From: Haladaptatus caseinilyticus
Lineage (GTDB): Archaea; Halobacteriota; Halobacteria; Halobacteriales; Haladaptataceae
Assembly: GCF_026248685.1 (NCBI RefSeq)
Contig: NZ_CP111042.1
Coordinates: 124,001 to 188,000 of the forward strand
Reading direction: 5' to 3'
DNA: 64,000 nt
Shown here in pieces: positions 50,713-59,772 of this stretch. Position numbers and translations under genes: made by a program. Within the stretch, counting starts at the first letter, position 1. Every line of letters begins with the position of its first letter. The notes under the pieces are model-generated. The model saw only the letters and a program-made list of their open reading frames with translations. It was not told the origin of the DNA and ran no database searches.

Positions 50713-51148
50713 GTGGTAGTGAATCACAGCCAAAGAATATAAAATTCATCATAGGAGGAAATAGTTTATCGTCTATCAATTATACGGAAAAAGTCGGAGA
50801 AATTCTAGGAAATGATGCTTCTTTGCGAAAGTGTTTAACGCAAGTGAAGAAACGACCGATTATTCGAGAGTGCCTACTGTCCGAAAATCCCGTGCCGTGA
50901 AGTTGCATGTGGAGGGATCTAGAAGTCCTACAACGGTACACAGTAGATTACCGAGTAGCGGGTGTAGGTGAGAAGTTGAAAATCAATCGCGGTGAATATC
51001 TCTACTAATCATGCAGTTGTGGTGTCTCCGGGATTTTGGCATTTTAACAAGGAAAAATCAACTAAGGATTAATTTTTCCCGATTTGGTTAGGATAGTTTT
51101 AAAATAACCACCACACTTTAACCATAGTTCTGTGAACGAGGGAAGTAC
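50713..51148. other. Intergenic, no gene seen
   Basis: About 430 bases of divergent upstream region for the symporter and the DUF389 protein. A GC-richer patch at 50885-50990 resembles decayed coding sequence (GTGAAGTTGCATGTGGAGG), but no family can be named. TATA-like ATATAAAATTC at 50736-50746 may be the symporter promoter. Confidence 0.4.
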
Positions 51149-52441
51149 ATGCGACTCGTCCGCACACTCATTAAGGACGAGGACAAGGAGGCTGTTCTTC
51201 AGGTCCTCAATGACGAAAACATCGACTATATTGTCTCGAAGGAAGCAAGTGACCGTGGAGAATTGGTCGTCGTGGAGTTTCCCGTTCCCGAACAGGCTCT
51301 CGAAGTTGTCCTCGAGAAGTTCAAAACGGCCGGTCACGGTGAACATCATTATACTGTCGTCGCTGATGCAAAATCCGCTCTCTCAACTAATATGGGTGAG
51401 ATGGAAGAGCGATTTATCGTCGGTGAAGAAGCAGACGACAGCATTGCTGCCGAAGAACTCCGGTCGCAAGCACTCGAACTGCTCCCGAATGCATTCACCT
51501 TTCTTCTATTGACATTTTTGAGTGCGGTAGTTGCAACCGCTGGGCTCCTTTTGGATTCGCCGGCCTTCGTCGTGGGATCGATGGTTATCGCACCACTCGT
51601 CGGTTCTGCACTCACGGCAAGTGTTGGAACAGTTCTCAGTAATCGCAAGATGATCGTCGATGGGTTCACGACACAAGTATATGGACTGGGAATAGCGATC
51701 ATCGGAGCAATTATGTTCAGTCTCGTCCTCAAAACAGGGCATTTTCTTTCTCCATCACTGCATCCTGGAGCAATCAATCAGATTGCACAGCGCATCTCAC
51801 CTGGGTTACTATCACTTATCATTGGGGTCTGTGCCGGTGCTGCCGGTGCAGCTGGTCTTGCAACCGGTATCTCTGCTGCACTCGTCGGTGTCATGATCGC
51901 TGCAGCACTCATACCAGCCGCCGCAGCTGTTGGTATCGGCATCGCATGGAACAGCCAAGCAATCGCACTTGGATCACTCATCCTTCTCGTCGTGAACGCG
52001 GCATCGATTCACGTCTCTGGTGTTGCCGTGTTCTGGTATCTCGGGTATCGGCCAGACTGGTGGGAACCAGGTGCTATCCGGCCAAACTTCAAACTCGGTC
52101 GGATTGGTCCATCACTCGTGGTCGCAATTGCACTCCTTGTCCTATTTGTCACTGCAGGGGGCGCTGTTTCGACCCATGTTGGCTTTGAACAGTCAGTCAA
52201 TGAAGTCGTTGGCGAGACACTCAGTCATCAACAGTACCAAGAACTCACGCTAATGGAGGTTCGAGCGGAATTCAACCAGGGGATATTATCGAACAATCCA
52301 CAGGAAGTGACTGTGGTTGTCAAACGACCACCCGGTCAGAACTACCCGCGGGTAAGTGAGCAGCTCAAGAACCGTATTTCGACGAAAACTGGCCGTCAGG
52401 TGACTGTCAGTGTCGAGTTTGTCGACCGGCAACAAGCGTGA
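51149..52441 (+). CDS. DUF389 (TIGR00341) membrane protein
   Basis: A 430-residue protein. The cytosolic N-terminal domain (about 1-100; MRLVRTLIKDEDKEAVLQVL) is followed by the DUF389 membrane core with the hallmark DSPAFVVGSMVIAPLVGSAL and ATGISAALVGVMIAAALIPA. A C-terminal soluble part (about 350-430; LTLMEVRAEFNQGILSNNPQ) closes it. The function is unknown; related bacterial proteins have been linked to transport. It is monocistronic. Confidence 0.88.
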   Translation: MRLVRTLIKDEDKEAVLQVLNDENIDYIVSKEASDRGELVVVEFPVPEQALEVVLEKFKTAGHGEHHYTVVADAKSALSTNMGEMEERFIVGEEADDSIAAEELRSQALELLPNAFTFLLLTFLSAVVATAGLLLDSPAFVVGSMVIAPLVGSALTASVGTVLSNRKMIVDGFTTQVYGLGIAIIGAIMFSLVLKTGHFLSPSLHPGAINQIAQRISPGLLSLIIGVCAGAAGAAGLATGISAALVGVMIAAALIPAAAAVGIGIAWNSQAIALGSLILLVVNAASIHVSGVAVFWYLGYRPDWWEPGAIRPNFKLGRIGPSLVVAIALLVLFVTAGGAVSTHVGFEQSVNEVVGETLSHQQYQELTLMEVRAEFNQGILSNNPQEVTVVVKRPPGQNYPRVSEQLKNRISTKTGRQVTVSVEFVDRQQA

Positions 52442-52942
52442 ATTCTTCCATACCACTCGCTCACGGTATTCAACATCGCATGTGCCCCTCCTGGGAGCTC
52501 GGGATTTAGAAATAGGTGGCAGCAGATCTCTTTGCCTTGGTCGAATCACCAATAGCAGGTTGAGATTGATCAACTCTCGGAGAATGAACTCTGTGAGTAA
52601 AACTTGTAGATGATCCTACTATCGATTCAGCACCTAGACTTGACTTACTATCTGTACTGTAGGCTACTCGGTTTTTCAACGTTCTCGCAGTTCCGACAGC
52701 ACTCCATGGGCTGGTTTGATTTCGTGCCAGAATAATACTACAGAATAGCCTAACTCAAAATAGGCTAATTGAGAATTGGCTATCTTACTTTTCTAGTGGT
52801 GATCCTTCGACGCTCTTCCTAAAACCCCGTGACTACTGTGAGATTTCCTCTCTTCCTCACTACCGCGTCTCCATTAATTTGAGGCTGTTTAAACGCACTG
52901 AAAGTATTTACCGTTCCAGTCCTCGTTTTTCAGCATCACAAA
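52442..52942. other. Intergenic, no gene seen apart from a dyad
   Basis: 500 bases with stop codons in all frames. The only clear structure is the dyad at 52745-52783. The last 80 bases would hold the promoter of the 49-residue membrane protein. Confidence 0.45.
52745..52783. promoter_or_regulatory. Interleaved inverted repeats, possible operator
   Basis: TAGCCTA and TAGGCTA face each other across 8 bases, and ATAGCCTAACTCAA also faces TTGAGAATTGGCTAT at the other side. Three related half-sites are thus spaced over 39 bases, a pattern typical of a cooperative repressor site. It lies 160 bases before the small membrane protein gene. Confidence 0.4.
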
Positions 52943-53092
52943 ATGACGAATAGCGAGAATCAGCACCCAGAGCCACACTATCGACTGTTATCGATCTTTA
53001 AAGTCTTATTCGCAATTCTCGTCACAATTTTCATCGGTATTCTTTGGTGGGTACTGAGCGGCTGTTTCATTGGTTGTCCTGCTATCCTCTAA
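52943..53092 (+). CDS. 49-residue single-helix membrane protein
   Basis: MTNSENQHPEPHYRLLSIFK leads into one strongly hydrophobic helix (VLFAILVTIFIGILWWVLSG) and a Cys-containing end (CFIGCPAIL). The composition, one clean helix after a polar N-terminus, is typical of real small membrane proteins. No family is recognised. The end with two Cys three residues apart could bind metal or be lipid-modified. Conservation would be needed to prove it. Confidence 0.5.
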   Translation: MTNSENQHPEPHYRLLSIFKVLFAILVTIFIGILWWVLSGCFIGCPAIL

Positions 53093-53159
53093 TTGGTCTA
53101 CTTTCACAAAGCACACTGCGTACGATAAGGGTTCGCTAGTTTCTCTATTCTTCTGAAAT

Positions 53160-53378
53160 TCACCAGATAACTACCCGTGAACTCAATTTCCCACGCTCCA
53201 ATTCACCGCGTTCATGAAGTTCTTCGAGTCGCTGATGGACTGGCCGCCGCTTCATCCCAACTGTATCCGCTACCCACCGAGCGGTTACTACTGGGAACTC
53301 GGACTCACGAATTACGTGCAGAATATCGTCATTACTCGTTTGCTCCGCAAATCGTCCTTGATTGTCGTGCTCACTCCT
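53160..53378 (-). pseudogene. Winged-helix gene, nearly complete but without start codon
   Basis: This is the longest member of the scattered family: RSEHDNQGRFAEQTSNDDIL, HVIRESEFPVVTARWVADTV, GMKRRPVHQRLEELHERGEL and ERGKLSSRVVIW then TGA at 53160-53162. VTARWVADTV-GMKRRPVHQR is the helix-turn-helix. The codon before SEHD is AGG, and the one before that is TAG, so the ATG expected there seems to have mutated. Translation from the internal ATG (GMKRRP) would give only a 32-residue piece. The 53379-53478 stretch upstream is Thr-codon-rich on the plus strand and not assigned. Confidence 0.68.
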
Positions 53379-53478
53379 CTAACGACTTCGACGAAAAGTC
53401 AACCTACAACGACAACACGCGAGACATCCATCACTACAGCTACTAGGATGACAGAAACGTGTAAATCGACAACCCACA

Positions 53479-53631
53479 CTACGACAGGGAGTGTAGGATA
53501 CACAACTGAAGTATCCAGATAATGGGGTGTTTTTGTAGCTTCTTACGAATCTCACCATCGTTGCCAAGCTTGTTCAAAATCTCATAGGCCGACCAACGTG
53601 GCCGCTCAAGCTTTCTTGGAATCCCAAGCAT
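53479..53631 (-). pseudogene. Second-type winged-helix fragment
   Basis: An open frame of 50 codons from the ATG at 53631: MLGIPRKLERPRWSAYEILN, then KLGNDGEIRKKLQKHPIIWI and a random tail. It aligns with the second half of the pseudogene at 61005-61216 (WSRRSAYNDLTRLHENDEIR), so it is the recognition helix and wing of that family. The first helices are missing. It is probably not functional. Confidence 0.55.
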
Positions 53632-53723
53632 TGTCGAAACTCCACACTCTCTTCTTCGATAGTCCGAAGTCCAATTGTCTGACTATAGAGAGTGAGAACA
53701 GACGAGGGCCAGAAGCTAGCGTT

Positions 53724-54866
53724 TCACCATTCAATCGCACTTCTGATTTCGAAGTCTTCCTCCAGAGTCTCAAACCGATCTGGCGCGAAGACGTCGGCAT
53801 CAAACGTCGGCGTAGTCTCTGTGAGCAATTCTGCGATCAAGTGTCCAGCAACTGCACTGTACATGATACCTTCGCCGTTGAACCCACAGCATACATACAC
53901 TCCACTCGGGTGAATTTCTCCGACCAGAGGGTGGCGGTCAGGTGTTGCCGAACAAAGTCCACCCCACTTCCCAGTCATCTGGCTTTCTTGAAGTTGGGTA
54001 GAGATCTGTGGTGCTTTCTCTGCAACCTCTTGGATAAACTCTTCACGGGCTGTCGAGCTGAACGTTTCGGGGTCAAGCTCCGTTTTCCCAGTACCGCCTC
54101 CAATCAGTATCTCCCCATTCACTTCTGATCGGTAGTACAGCTCAAGATCGGGATCATTGATAAGCGGTAGCTCAACCGTTTGTCCGGGGTCTAACATCGC
54201 AATCTGACTGACCCGGGGCTTCAATGGAAGTGCAATATCGATATCTTGTGCCAGCGATTTACTCCATGCTCCTGCTGCAACGACTACCGCCGAAGCAGTA
54301 TATGCTCCCTCGTTCGTCGTCACACGAGTGCTACCTGAAGTGAGGGTGTCAATTGATTCGACTGACTCACTTAGCACATCTGCACCCCTACACATTGCCT
54401 CCTCCAGAACGGTGACTGTCGCCGTGTATGGGTCAAGTGAGAACCCATTTTCGAACATAAACCCGGCTTCGATATTATCCGTGATGAGCGCTGGTACCCG
54501 ATCGCCGATTTCATCACCAGTCAGTAGTTGAGACTCGATCGCGGTTTCTTCGTGCAACTGTTCGAGATATGCTACTGAGGCTGGGTCTCGTGCAAACGTG
54601 TATGCGTCCCCATAGTGCAGGTCGATTTTTGAATCCTGAGCCATTTCTTCCCAGAACTGGATGATATACTGATGCTCATTCGGATGCGTTCCCGTACTCA
54701 AGAACTGATCGGGAGTGATGAACCCAGCTGCACGTCCACTTGCTTTGCTTGCTGGCTGGTCTTTTTCGAATACAGCGACATCCTCAATCCCCGCAGCAGT
54801 AAGATGATGGGCACAGCTGGCGCCGGCCACTCCACCACCGATGATGATGACTTCAAAATCATTCAT
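53724..54866 (-). CDS. FAD-dependent oxidoreductase (DAO/sarcosine-oxidase-like)
   Basis: A 380-residue flavoprotein beginning MNDFEVIIIGGGVAGASCAH with the GxGxxG FAD fold and the Glu of AVFEKDQPASKASGRAAGFI. The later part has GGLCSATPDRHPLVGEIHPS and VYVCCGFNGEGIMYSAVAGH. The family oxidises N-methyl or D-amino acids. It follows hyuB by 17 bases on the same strand, so it is the last gene of the hydantoinase unit and probably oxidises the amino acid or N-methyl amine that hydantoin opening yields. Confidence 0.88.
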   Translation of the reverse strand: MNDFEVIIIGGGVAGASCAHHLTAAGIEDVAVFEKDQPASKASGRAAGFITPDQFLSTGTHPNEHQYIIQFWEEMAQDSKIDLHYGDAYTFARDPASVAYLEQLHEETAIESQLLTGDEIGDRVPALITDNIEAGFMFENGFSLDPYTATVTVLEEAMCRGADVLSESVESIDTLTSGSTRVTTNEGAYTASAVVVAAGAWSKSLAQDIDIALPLKPRVSQIAMLDPGQTVELPLINDPDLELYYRSEVNGEILIGGGTGKTELDPETFSSTAREEFIQEVAEKAPQISTQLQESQMTGKWGGLCSATPDRHPLVGEIHPSGVYVCCGFNGEGIMYSAVAGHLIAELLTETTPTFDADVFAPDRFETLEEDFEIRSAIEW

Positions 54867-54883
54867 AGATGGACCCTCGAATA

Positions 54884-56626
54884 CTACTCCGATTCCACGT
54901 TTACATCGTACACGTCAGCCGCAGTCTCTGGGCTAACCATGCCATTATGCACGTCTTCGCGGACTGCATCTGGATCTCGGTCGGTCGGATCGCCCCATCC
55001 GCCACCGCCTTGGGTCTCGATGGTAAACGATTCTCCTGGCTGGAACGGTTCGCTCCCGATCAGACACATTTCCCATTCGTCGCCGTCCTTTTTCCAGCCG
55101 CCAATCACCTCTTCGTCGTCCATACCATGGTTTTTGATGAGCCGTCCAAGACCACCAGAATGGCCGTCGTTGACGCCGGGACTGCCTTCTTTAGTTCGAC
55201 TTGTTTCCACACTCAGTTCGGCATACCCGTGGAAGCGGAACGTTTCGCGCAGACCTAGTCCACCACGATGTTCACCGTCACCACCAGAGTCAGTAATGAA
55301 CTCGCGTTCCTCCACAGTTACTGGGAAGAGCAGCTCTGCACGTTCCACAGGCAAGTCCATGCAGTTTCCAAGTGGGTCTGCAGTCGTCTCCATCCCATCT
55401 CCAGTGGGTGTACCACCCCATCCTCCGGGTGGAAGATCTGACCATACGTATCCAGCGTCGGTTTCCGGGTCTTCTTGCTGGACAGTAAACCAGTTACACT
55501 CAGAGTAGGTCGGGGCAACGATTTTGTCCGGGATGGCATCCGCGAGTGCTTGCCAAATTACGGCACAGATCTTCGAGGCAGCGAACGTTGTACATCCGAT
55601 CACGGGCCGTGGCCAATTGGGATTCACCCACGAACCGTCGGGTAGTTCGATATCGATCGGTCGATACATTCCTGCATTGGCTGGTGCTTCGGGGTCAGTG
55701 AAAAATTTCAGTGCATAGTAGACCGCCGAATATGTATTTGCTTTCGGTGAATTCACGGATCCGGGCACTGCATCGTCGGTTCCTTCGAAGTCCACCGTAA
55801 TCTCATCATCGTCTACGATGAGTGTCACATCGAGATAGATCGAATCCTTCGTGATTCCGTCACAGTCACCGTAGTCCTGGGCGCTGTATTCGCCGTCTGG
55901 AATCTTGCGGATCGCTTCTCGTGTTCGCTCTTCAGTGTAATCCAATACATCATGCATTCCCTGTCGTACCGTGCCAGCACCGTACTTCCGTTCGAGCCGG
56001 TGCAGTTCATCTTTGGCGGCTGTCAGCGCAGCACGATGGGCTTGTACGTCTCCTTCGATGTACTGTGGAACACGGGTATTACTTTTCAACACGCCAAGAA
56101 GTGCTTCGTTTATCTCTCCATCTTCGACGATCTTCGTGGGTGGGATTCGAAGTCCCTCCTCCGCGAGGTGGGTCCCCCACGACTGTCCTCCTGGACCTCC
56201 ACCACCGAGGTCCGTCCAGTGTCCACGACTGACGCCAAAGCCCAAGAGCTCGTCTGACTCATCGTAGATGGGTTGTGTCCAAGTAACGTCGTTGATATGC
56301 GTCCCTCCATTGTACGGATCGTTAAGCAAGACGATATCATCTGCACCGAGTTCGTCTTTGCCGAATTCGTCGAGGGAGGCTTCTGCACTGAAATGCATCG
56401 CGGCAAGGTGGACTGGACAGTTCGCTGTTTGTCCAACGAGATTCACATCTGGTGTGAAGATTGCGTTCGAAAAGTCCACCATATCATAGATGATCGGTGA
56501 GAACGATGTTCGTTGTAGTACCGTACTCATTCGGTCAGCCGTATGTTCGTACGCACTTCGTAGGACTTCGAACGTTACTGTATCGATATTCTTTTTCTGA
56601 TCTGGTTTTTGGGACATTGTAGACAC
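54884..56626 (-). CDS. hyuB: Hydantoinase/oxoprolinase subunit B
   Basis: A 580-residue protein with family signatures VTFEVLRSAYEHTADRMSTV, DIVLLNDPYNGGTHINDVTW, SVNSPKANTYSAVYYALKFF and GGDGEHRGGLGLRETFRFHG. With subunit A it forms an ATP-dependent ring-opening enzyme for hydantoins, N-methylhydantoins or 5-oxoproline; acetone and acetophenone carboxylases are close relatives. It starts 4 bases after hyuA. The third subunit typical of acetone carboxylase is absent, favouring a hydantoinase or oxoprolinase role. Confidence 0.92.
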   Translation of the reverse strand: MSTMSQKPDQKKNIDTVTFEVLRSAYEHTADRMSTVLQRTSFSPIIYDMVDFSNAIFTPDVNLVGQTANCPVHLAAMHFSAEASLDEFGKDELGADDIVLLNDPYNGGTHINDVTWTQPIYDESDELLGFGVSRGHWTDLGGGGPGGQSWGTHLAEEGLRIPPTKIVEDGEINEALLGVLKSNTRVPQYIEGDVQAHRAALTAAKDELHRLERKYGAGTVRQGMHDVLDYTEERTREAIRKIPDGEYSAQDYGDCDGITKDSIYLDVTLIVDDDEITVDFEGTDDAVPGSVNSPKANTYSAVYYALKFFTDPEAPANAGMYRPIDIELPDGSWVNPNWPRPVIGCTTFAASKICAVIWQALADAIPDKIVAPTYSECNWFTVQQEDPETDAGYVWSDLPPGGWGGTPTGDGMETTADPLGNCMDLPVERAELLFPVTVEEREFITDSGGDGEHRGGLGLRETFRFHGYAELSVETSRTKEGSPGVNDGHSGGLGRLIKNHGMDDEEVIGGWKKDGDEWEMCLIGSEPFQPGESFTIETQGGGGWGDPTDRDPDAVREDVHNGMVSPETAADVYDVNVESE

Positions 56627-56630
56627 TCCG

Positions 56631-58661
56631 TTAGTTACTTGACCTAATGATGATGTTCTCGTGCTTGTCGACCGATGCGTTCATACCTGGGTTTAGAGTG
56701 ATCGTTGAATGGTCATCCTCGACGATGGCAGGACCGTCGAGATTCATGCCGGGCTCGAGATCTCCTCGGTAATAAATCGAAGTCTCTTGCCACTCGCTAT
56801 TGAAATATACATCTCGTGTTCCGGAACCATCATCGTGGCCTCCACTCATCTCTGCATTTCGGAATCCATGATCGACCGTCTGTCTACTTCCTGCCACACG
56901 CAAGTTCACAAATGTGACTGGGAATTGGTCAGAAGAGATTCCATACTCTTGCTCGTGTTGTTCGTGGAAAGTTTCAATGAGTTGTTCAATAGTTCCGGCA
57001 TCGAGTGATTCGTCGGTAACGGGAACGTCGACTTCGTAGGTTTGGCCGACGTACCGCATCTCTGCAGTCCGTTCGAATGAAATCTCTTCTGGCGTGGCCC
57101 CTCCTTCGCTGAATCTGGCTAGAATTTCTTGTTCAAGATCCTGAAATTCGGCTTCCAACTCAGACGGATCAACTGCCTCTACTGGCGTATAGAACGTCTT
57201 ATCATCGTTGTACCGGATGTCCATTACCGTTCCTCCAACCGCCGAAAGGACACCAGAAGCACTCGGAATAATGACTGACGAAACGTCGAGACTCCTTGCA
57301 ACCTCTCCAGCGTGCATCGGTCCACAGCCACCGAATCCAACGAGCGAGTAATCGCGGGGATCTTGTCCACGTTCGATTGTCGTCTCACGAACTGCTGCGG
57401 CCATGTTTTCGTTTGCGATTTCGAGGATGCCTTCTGCAGCTTCGAGAACGTCCATATCCAACTTTTCAGCAAGTTCTGCGATCGAGTCGTGGGCTGCTTC
57501 TTCGTCGAGTGTTCGTGTCCCTCCCAAGTACGTTTCGGGGTCTAAGCGCCCGAGAATAAGATGTGCATCGGTAATCGTGGGATCGGTACCGCCCATATCA
57601 TAGCAAACCGGCCCTGGATCGGCACCAGCACTCTGTGGACCGACACGGAGCGATCCACCATCGTCGATCCATGCAATGCTGCCCCCACCAGATCCGATGG
57701 TGGTCACATCAAGCATCGGCTTTACCAGGGGAATGTCGAACTTGACCTCGTATTCTGTCGTGACTAGTGGCTCTCCGTCTTCGACCAGGGAGACGTCTGT
57801 CGAGGTTCCACCGATATCCATCCCGATGATATCCGATTGGCCAACCGTCTCTCCAATAGCTTGACTGCCTCTGACACCAGCTGCTGGTCCAGAGAGAATT
57901 GTCGATTCAGCCCTTCGTTTCGTTTGTGCTGTTCCAGCAACGCCACCGTCGGAACGAATAACGTAAAATGAACCACTAAACCCGTCATCAACAAGCTTCC
58001 CGTTCAGATCATCTAAATAATCTGCCATTATCGGCTCAAGGGCAGCGTTCATGATCGTGCTGTTGAACCGGGCAATTGACCCAAGTTTTCGACTCAGCTC
58101 TGATGAAAGTGCCACGTAGAGATCATCAACAGTTTCCGTGAGAATTTCTTTCACACGCTGTTCGTGTTCCGGGTTCGCGTATGAATTAACAAAACCAACA
58201 GCAACACTTTCTACACCATTGCGTTGGAGTTCATCAGCGAGGTCGCGTACAGCCTGCTCATCGAGTGGTTCCGTCACCTCCCCGGAGTCATCAATACGCT
58301 CTGTGATTGTGTATCGATGGCTGCGATCAGTGAGGGGATTTGGTTTCGATTGATACGGATTGTACAGTTCCTCACGATGATAACGCCCAATCTCAATGAG
58401 GTCTCGGAATCCCTTCGTTGTAATTAATGGAGTTACTGCGTATTCTCCCTCGATTACGGCGTTCGTCGCGATTGTACTTCCATGCATGAACGTATCAACT
58501 TTCGATAGGTCTACGTCTACACTTCCAAGCGCATTCATCACTCCGACAGTCGGATCATCGGATGTTGTCGGGACTTTCCCGTGAACCGCTTTCTGTTCAT
58601 CACTCAGCCATCCATATAGGTCGGTATGTGTGCCACCGACATCCACGGCTATTGTGGACAT
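56631..58661 (-). CDS. hyuA: Hydantoinase/oxoprolinase subunit A (ATP-binding)
   Basis: A 676-residue protein starting MSTIAVDVGGTHTDLYGWLS. The ASKHA-type ATPase elements are VGGTHTDL, GSTIATNAVIEGEYAVTPLI, SGPAAGVRGSQAIGE and IIGMDIGGTSTDVSLVEDGE. A C-terminal hydantoinase domain ends GPAIVEDDHSTITLNPGMNA. Subunit A uses ATP to activate the ring amide. It is the first structural gene after the IclR-type regulator and is followed by hyuB and the FAD oxidoreductase. Confidence 0.93.
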   Translation of the reverse strand: MSTIAVDVGGTHTDLYGWLSDEQKAVHGKVPTTSDDPTVGVMNALGSVDVDLSKVDTFMHGSTIATNAVIEGEYAVTPLITTKGFRDLIEIGRYHREELYNPYQSKPNPLTDRSHRYTITERIDDSGEVTEPLDEQAVRDLADELQRNGVESVAVGFVNSYANPEHEQRVKEILTETVDDLYVALSSELSRKLGSIARFNSTIMNAALEPIMADYLDDLNGKLVDDGFSGSFYVIRSDGGVAGTAQTKRRAESTILSGPAAGVRGSQAIGETVGQSDIIGMDIGGTSTDVSLVEDGEPLVTTEYEVKFDIPLVKPMLDVTTIGSGGGSIAWIDDGGSLRVGPQSAGADPGPVCYDMGGTDPTITDAHLILGRLDPETYLGGTRTLDEEAAHDSIAELAEKLDMDVLEAAEGILEIANENMAAAVRETTIERGQDPRDYSLVGFGGCGPMHAGEVARSLDVSSVIIPSASGVLSAVGGTVMDIRYNDDKTFYTPVEAVDPSELEAEFQDLEQEILARFSEGGATPEEISFERTAEMRYVGQTYEVDVPVTDESLDAGTIEQLIETFHEQHEQEYGISSDQFPVTFVNLRVAGSRQTVDHGFRNAEMSGGHDDGSGTRDVYFNSEWQETSIYYRGDLEPGMNLDGPAIVEDDHSTITLNPGMNASVDKHENIIIRSSN

Positions 58662-58790
58662 GCATCATGATTCATGATATTACTACATATACTGCAAGGA
58701 TGGTCGAACACGTCCTCTGAGGTTCGATAGTATAAAAAGACGCCAATAGCGTACGCTCTTAGATTCAAAGCATCGTCCGCTATTTTGACG

Positions 58791-59552
58791 TCAATACTCG
58801 AGGTGGAGTTCAATTGTGTTTGCCGTTTCCACAATTGCCTTTCTCATTTTTTGGTCGTAGTCCTCATCTTGAAATCGTGCTGATGGCCCGGCGATACTCA
58901 CACCTCCATAGACAGTCCCGTCTTGTTTTATTGGCGCTCCAACGGCGTGAACCCCTTTAACCTCCTCACCGGCATTATATGCATACCCCTGGTCACGCAC
59001 CTCTTGTAATTCGTTTAAGAGAGCTCTCCGTTCCGTTATCGTATTATCTGTTTGTTCTGGCAGTCCGTGACGGTCAAGTATCTGATGTACTTCTTCCTCG
59101 TCCAAATTTGCCAAGATACACTTTCCTGCTGCAACAAAGTGGAGAGACGTACGAAGGCCACGTCTGCCATTTGTCTGGACTGCCCGGTCACCTTTTGCAC
59201 GATCTAAGTATACTGCTCGTCCGTGTTCCTCGACGATGAGCCATACCACCTCTCCCGTCTCTTCTGCTGTTCGTTTCAGGATCGGATGGGCAACCGATGT
59301 TAGCTTATTTTTCTGCTTCGAATACGTCCCGTGGTCAAGAAATTTCAAACTCAAGTCGTACGTTTTCCCGTCTTTGACCACGTATTCTTTCTGTTCTAAT
59401 GTGGCAAGATACGTATGGACCGTACTTTTCGCTAAGTCGAGATAGTCTGCTAACTCAGTAATCGTGCTTCCATCAAGTTCTTGGAGTGCTGTTACGATTT
59501 CAAAGACCGTATCAGCCGTTTTTACCGTTCGGCTAGTGTTAAACTTTGACAT
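58791..59552 (-). CDS. IclR-family transcriptional regulator
   Basis: A 253-residue protein. The N-terminal winged helix (LQELDGSTITELADYLDLAK, STVHTYLATLEQKEYVVKDG) is followed by the IclR effector domain (HFVAAGKCILANLDEEEVHQ, GEEVKGVHAVGAPIKQDGTV, YGGVSIAGPSARFQDEDY). Haloarchaeal IclR proteins control sugar and aromatic catabolism. It precedes hyuA on the same strand by 129 bases and probably controls the hydantoinase unit and itself. Two identical-style dyads upstream (59629 and 59758) are candidate operators. Confidence 0.91.
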   Translation of the reverse strand: MSKFNTSRTVKTADTVFEIVTALQELDGSTITELADYLDLAKSTVHTYLATLEQKEYVVKDGKTYDLSLKFLDHGTYSKQKNKLTSVAHPILKRTAEETGEVVWLIVEEHGRAVYLDRAKGDRAVQTNGRRGLRTSLHFVAAGKCILANLDEEEVHQILDRHGLPEQTDNTITERRALLNELQEVRDQGYAYNAGEEVKGVHAVGAPIKQDGTVYGGVSIAGPSARFQDEDYDQKMRKAIVETANTIELHLEY

Positions 59553-59628
59553 TGGTGAGGAATTGAACGGTTCCCTACTTATACTCTGATAAAATACAAC
59601 CTAAGAGAGAATAATTTATAAAATAAAA

Positions 59629-59643
59629 TTCGGTATTTGTGAA
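59629..59643. promoter_or_regulatory. Candidate IclR operator 1
   Basis: TTCGGTATTTGTGAA lies 77 bases before the IclR gene start. It shares 13 of 15 bases with the motif at 59758-59772. TTC...GAA ends give it partial symmetry, as expected for a dimeric regulator. Confidence 0.4.
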
Positions 59644-59757
59644 TGAGATCCAGAATGGTGTGATCCATCTAAAATGTCGAATATCGCCTCTATAGGGGAT
59701 ATCTAACCAATTTTCCATAATAAATTTAAGAAATTAAATTAAATTCTATAGTTAATG

Positions 59758-59772
59758 TTCGGTATTTACGAA
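59758..59772. promoter_or_regulatory. Candidate IclR operator 2
   Basis: TTCGGTATTTACGAA is a near-palindrome (TTCG on one side, CGAA on the other). It repeats the motif at 59629-59643 with a spacing of 129 bases. The sequence between is very AT-rich. The rest of 59553-59984 holds no supported gene. Confidence 0.4.

Noticed and set aside
53214-53522. Thr-rich plus-strand frame (TTTTRETSITTATRMTETC)
   Set aside because: Its first half is the antisense of the winged-helix remnant; the Thr-rich part alone lacks a start and a domain.
54672-55508. 278-codon open frame on the plus strand
   Set aside because: It is antisense to hyuB and the FAD oxidoreductase, rich in Ser, Pro and Arg, and has no family motif; the minus-strand genes are certain.
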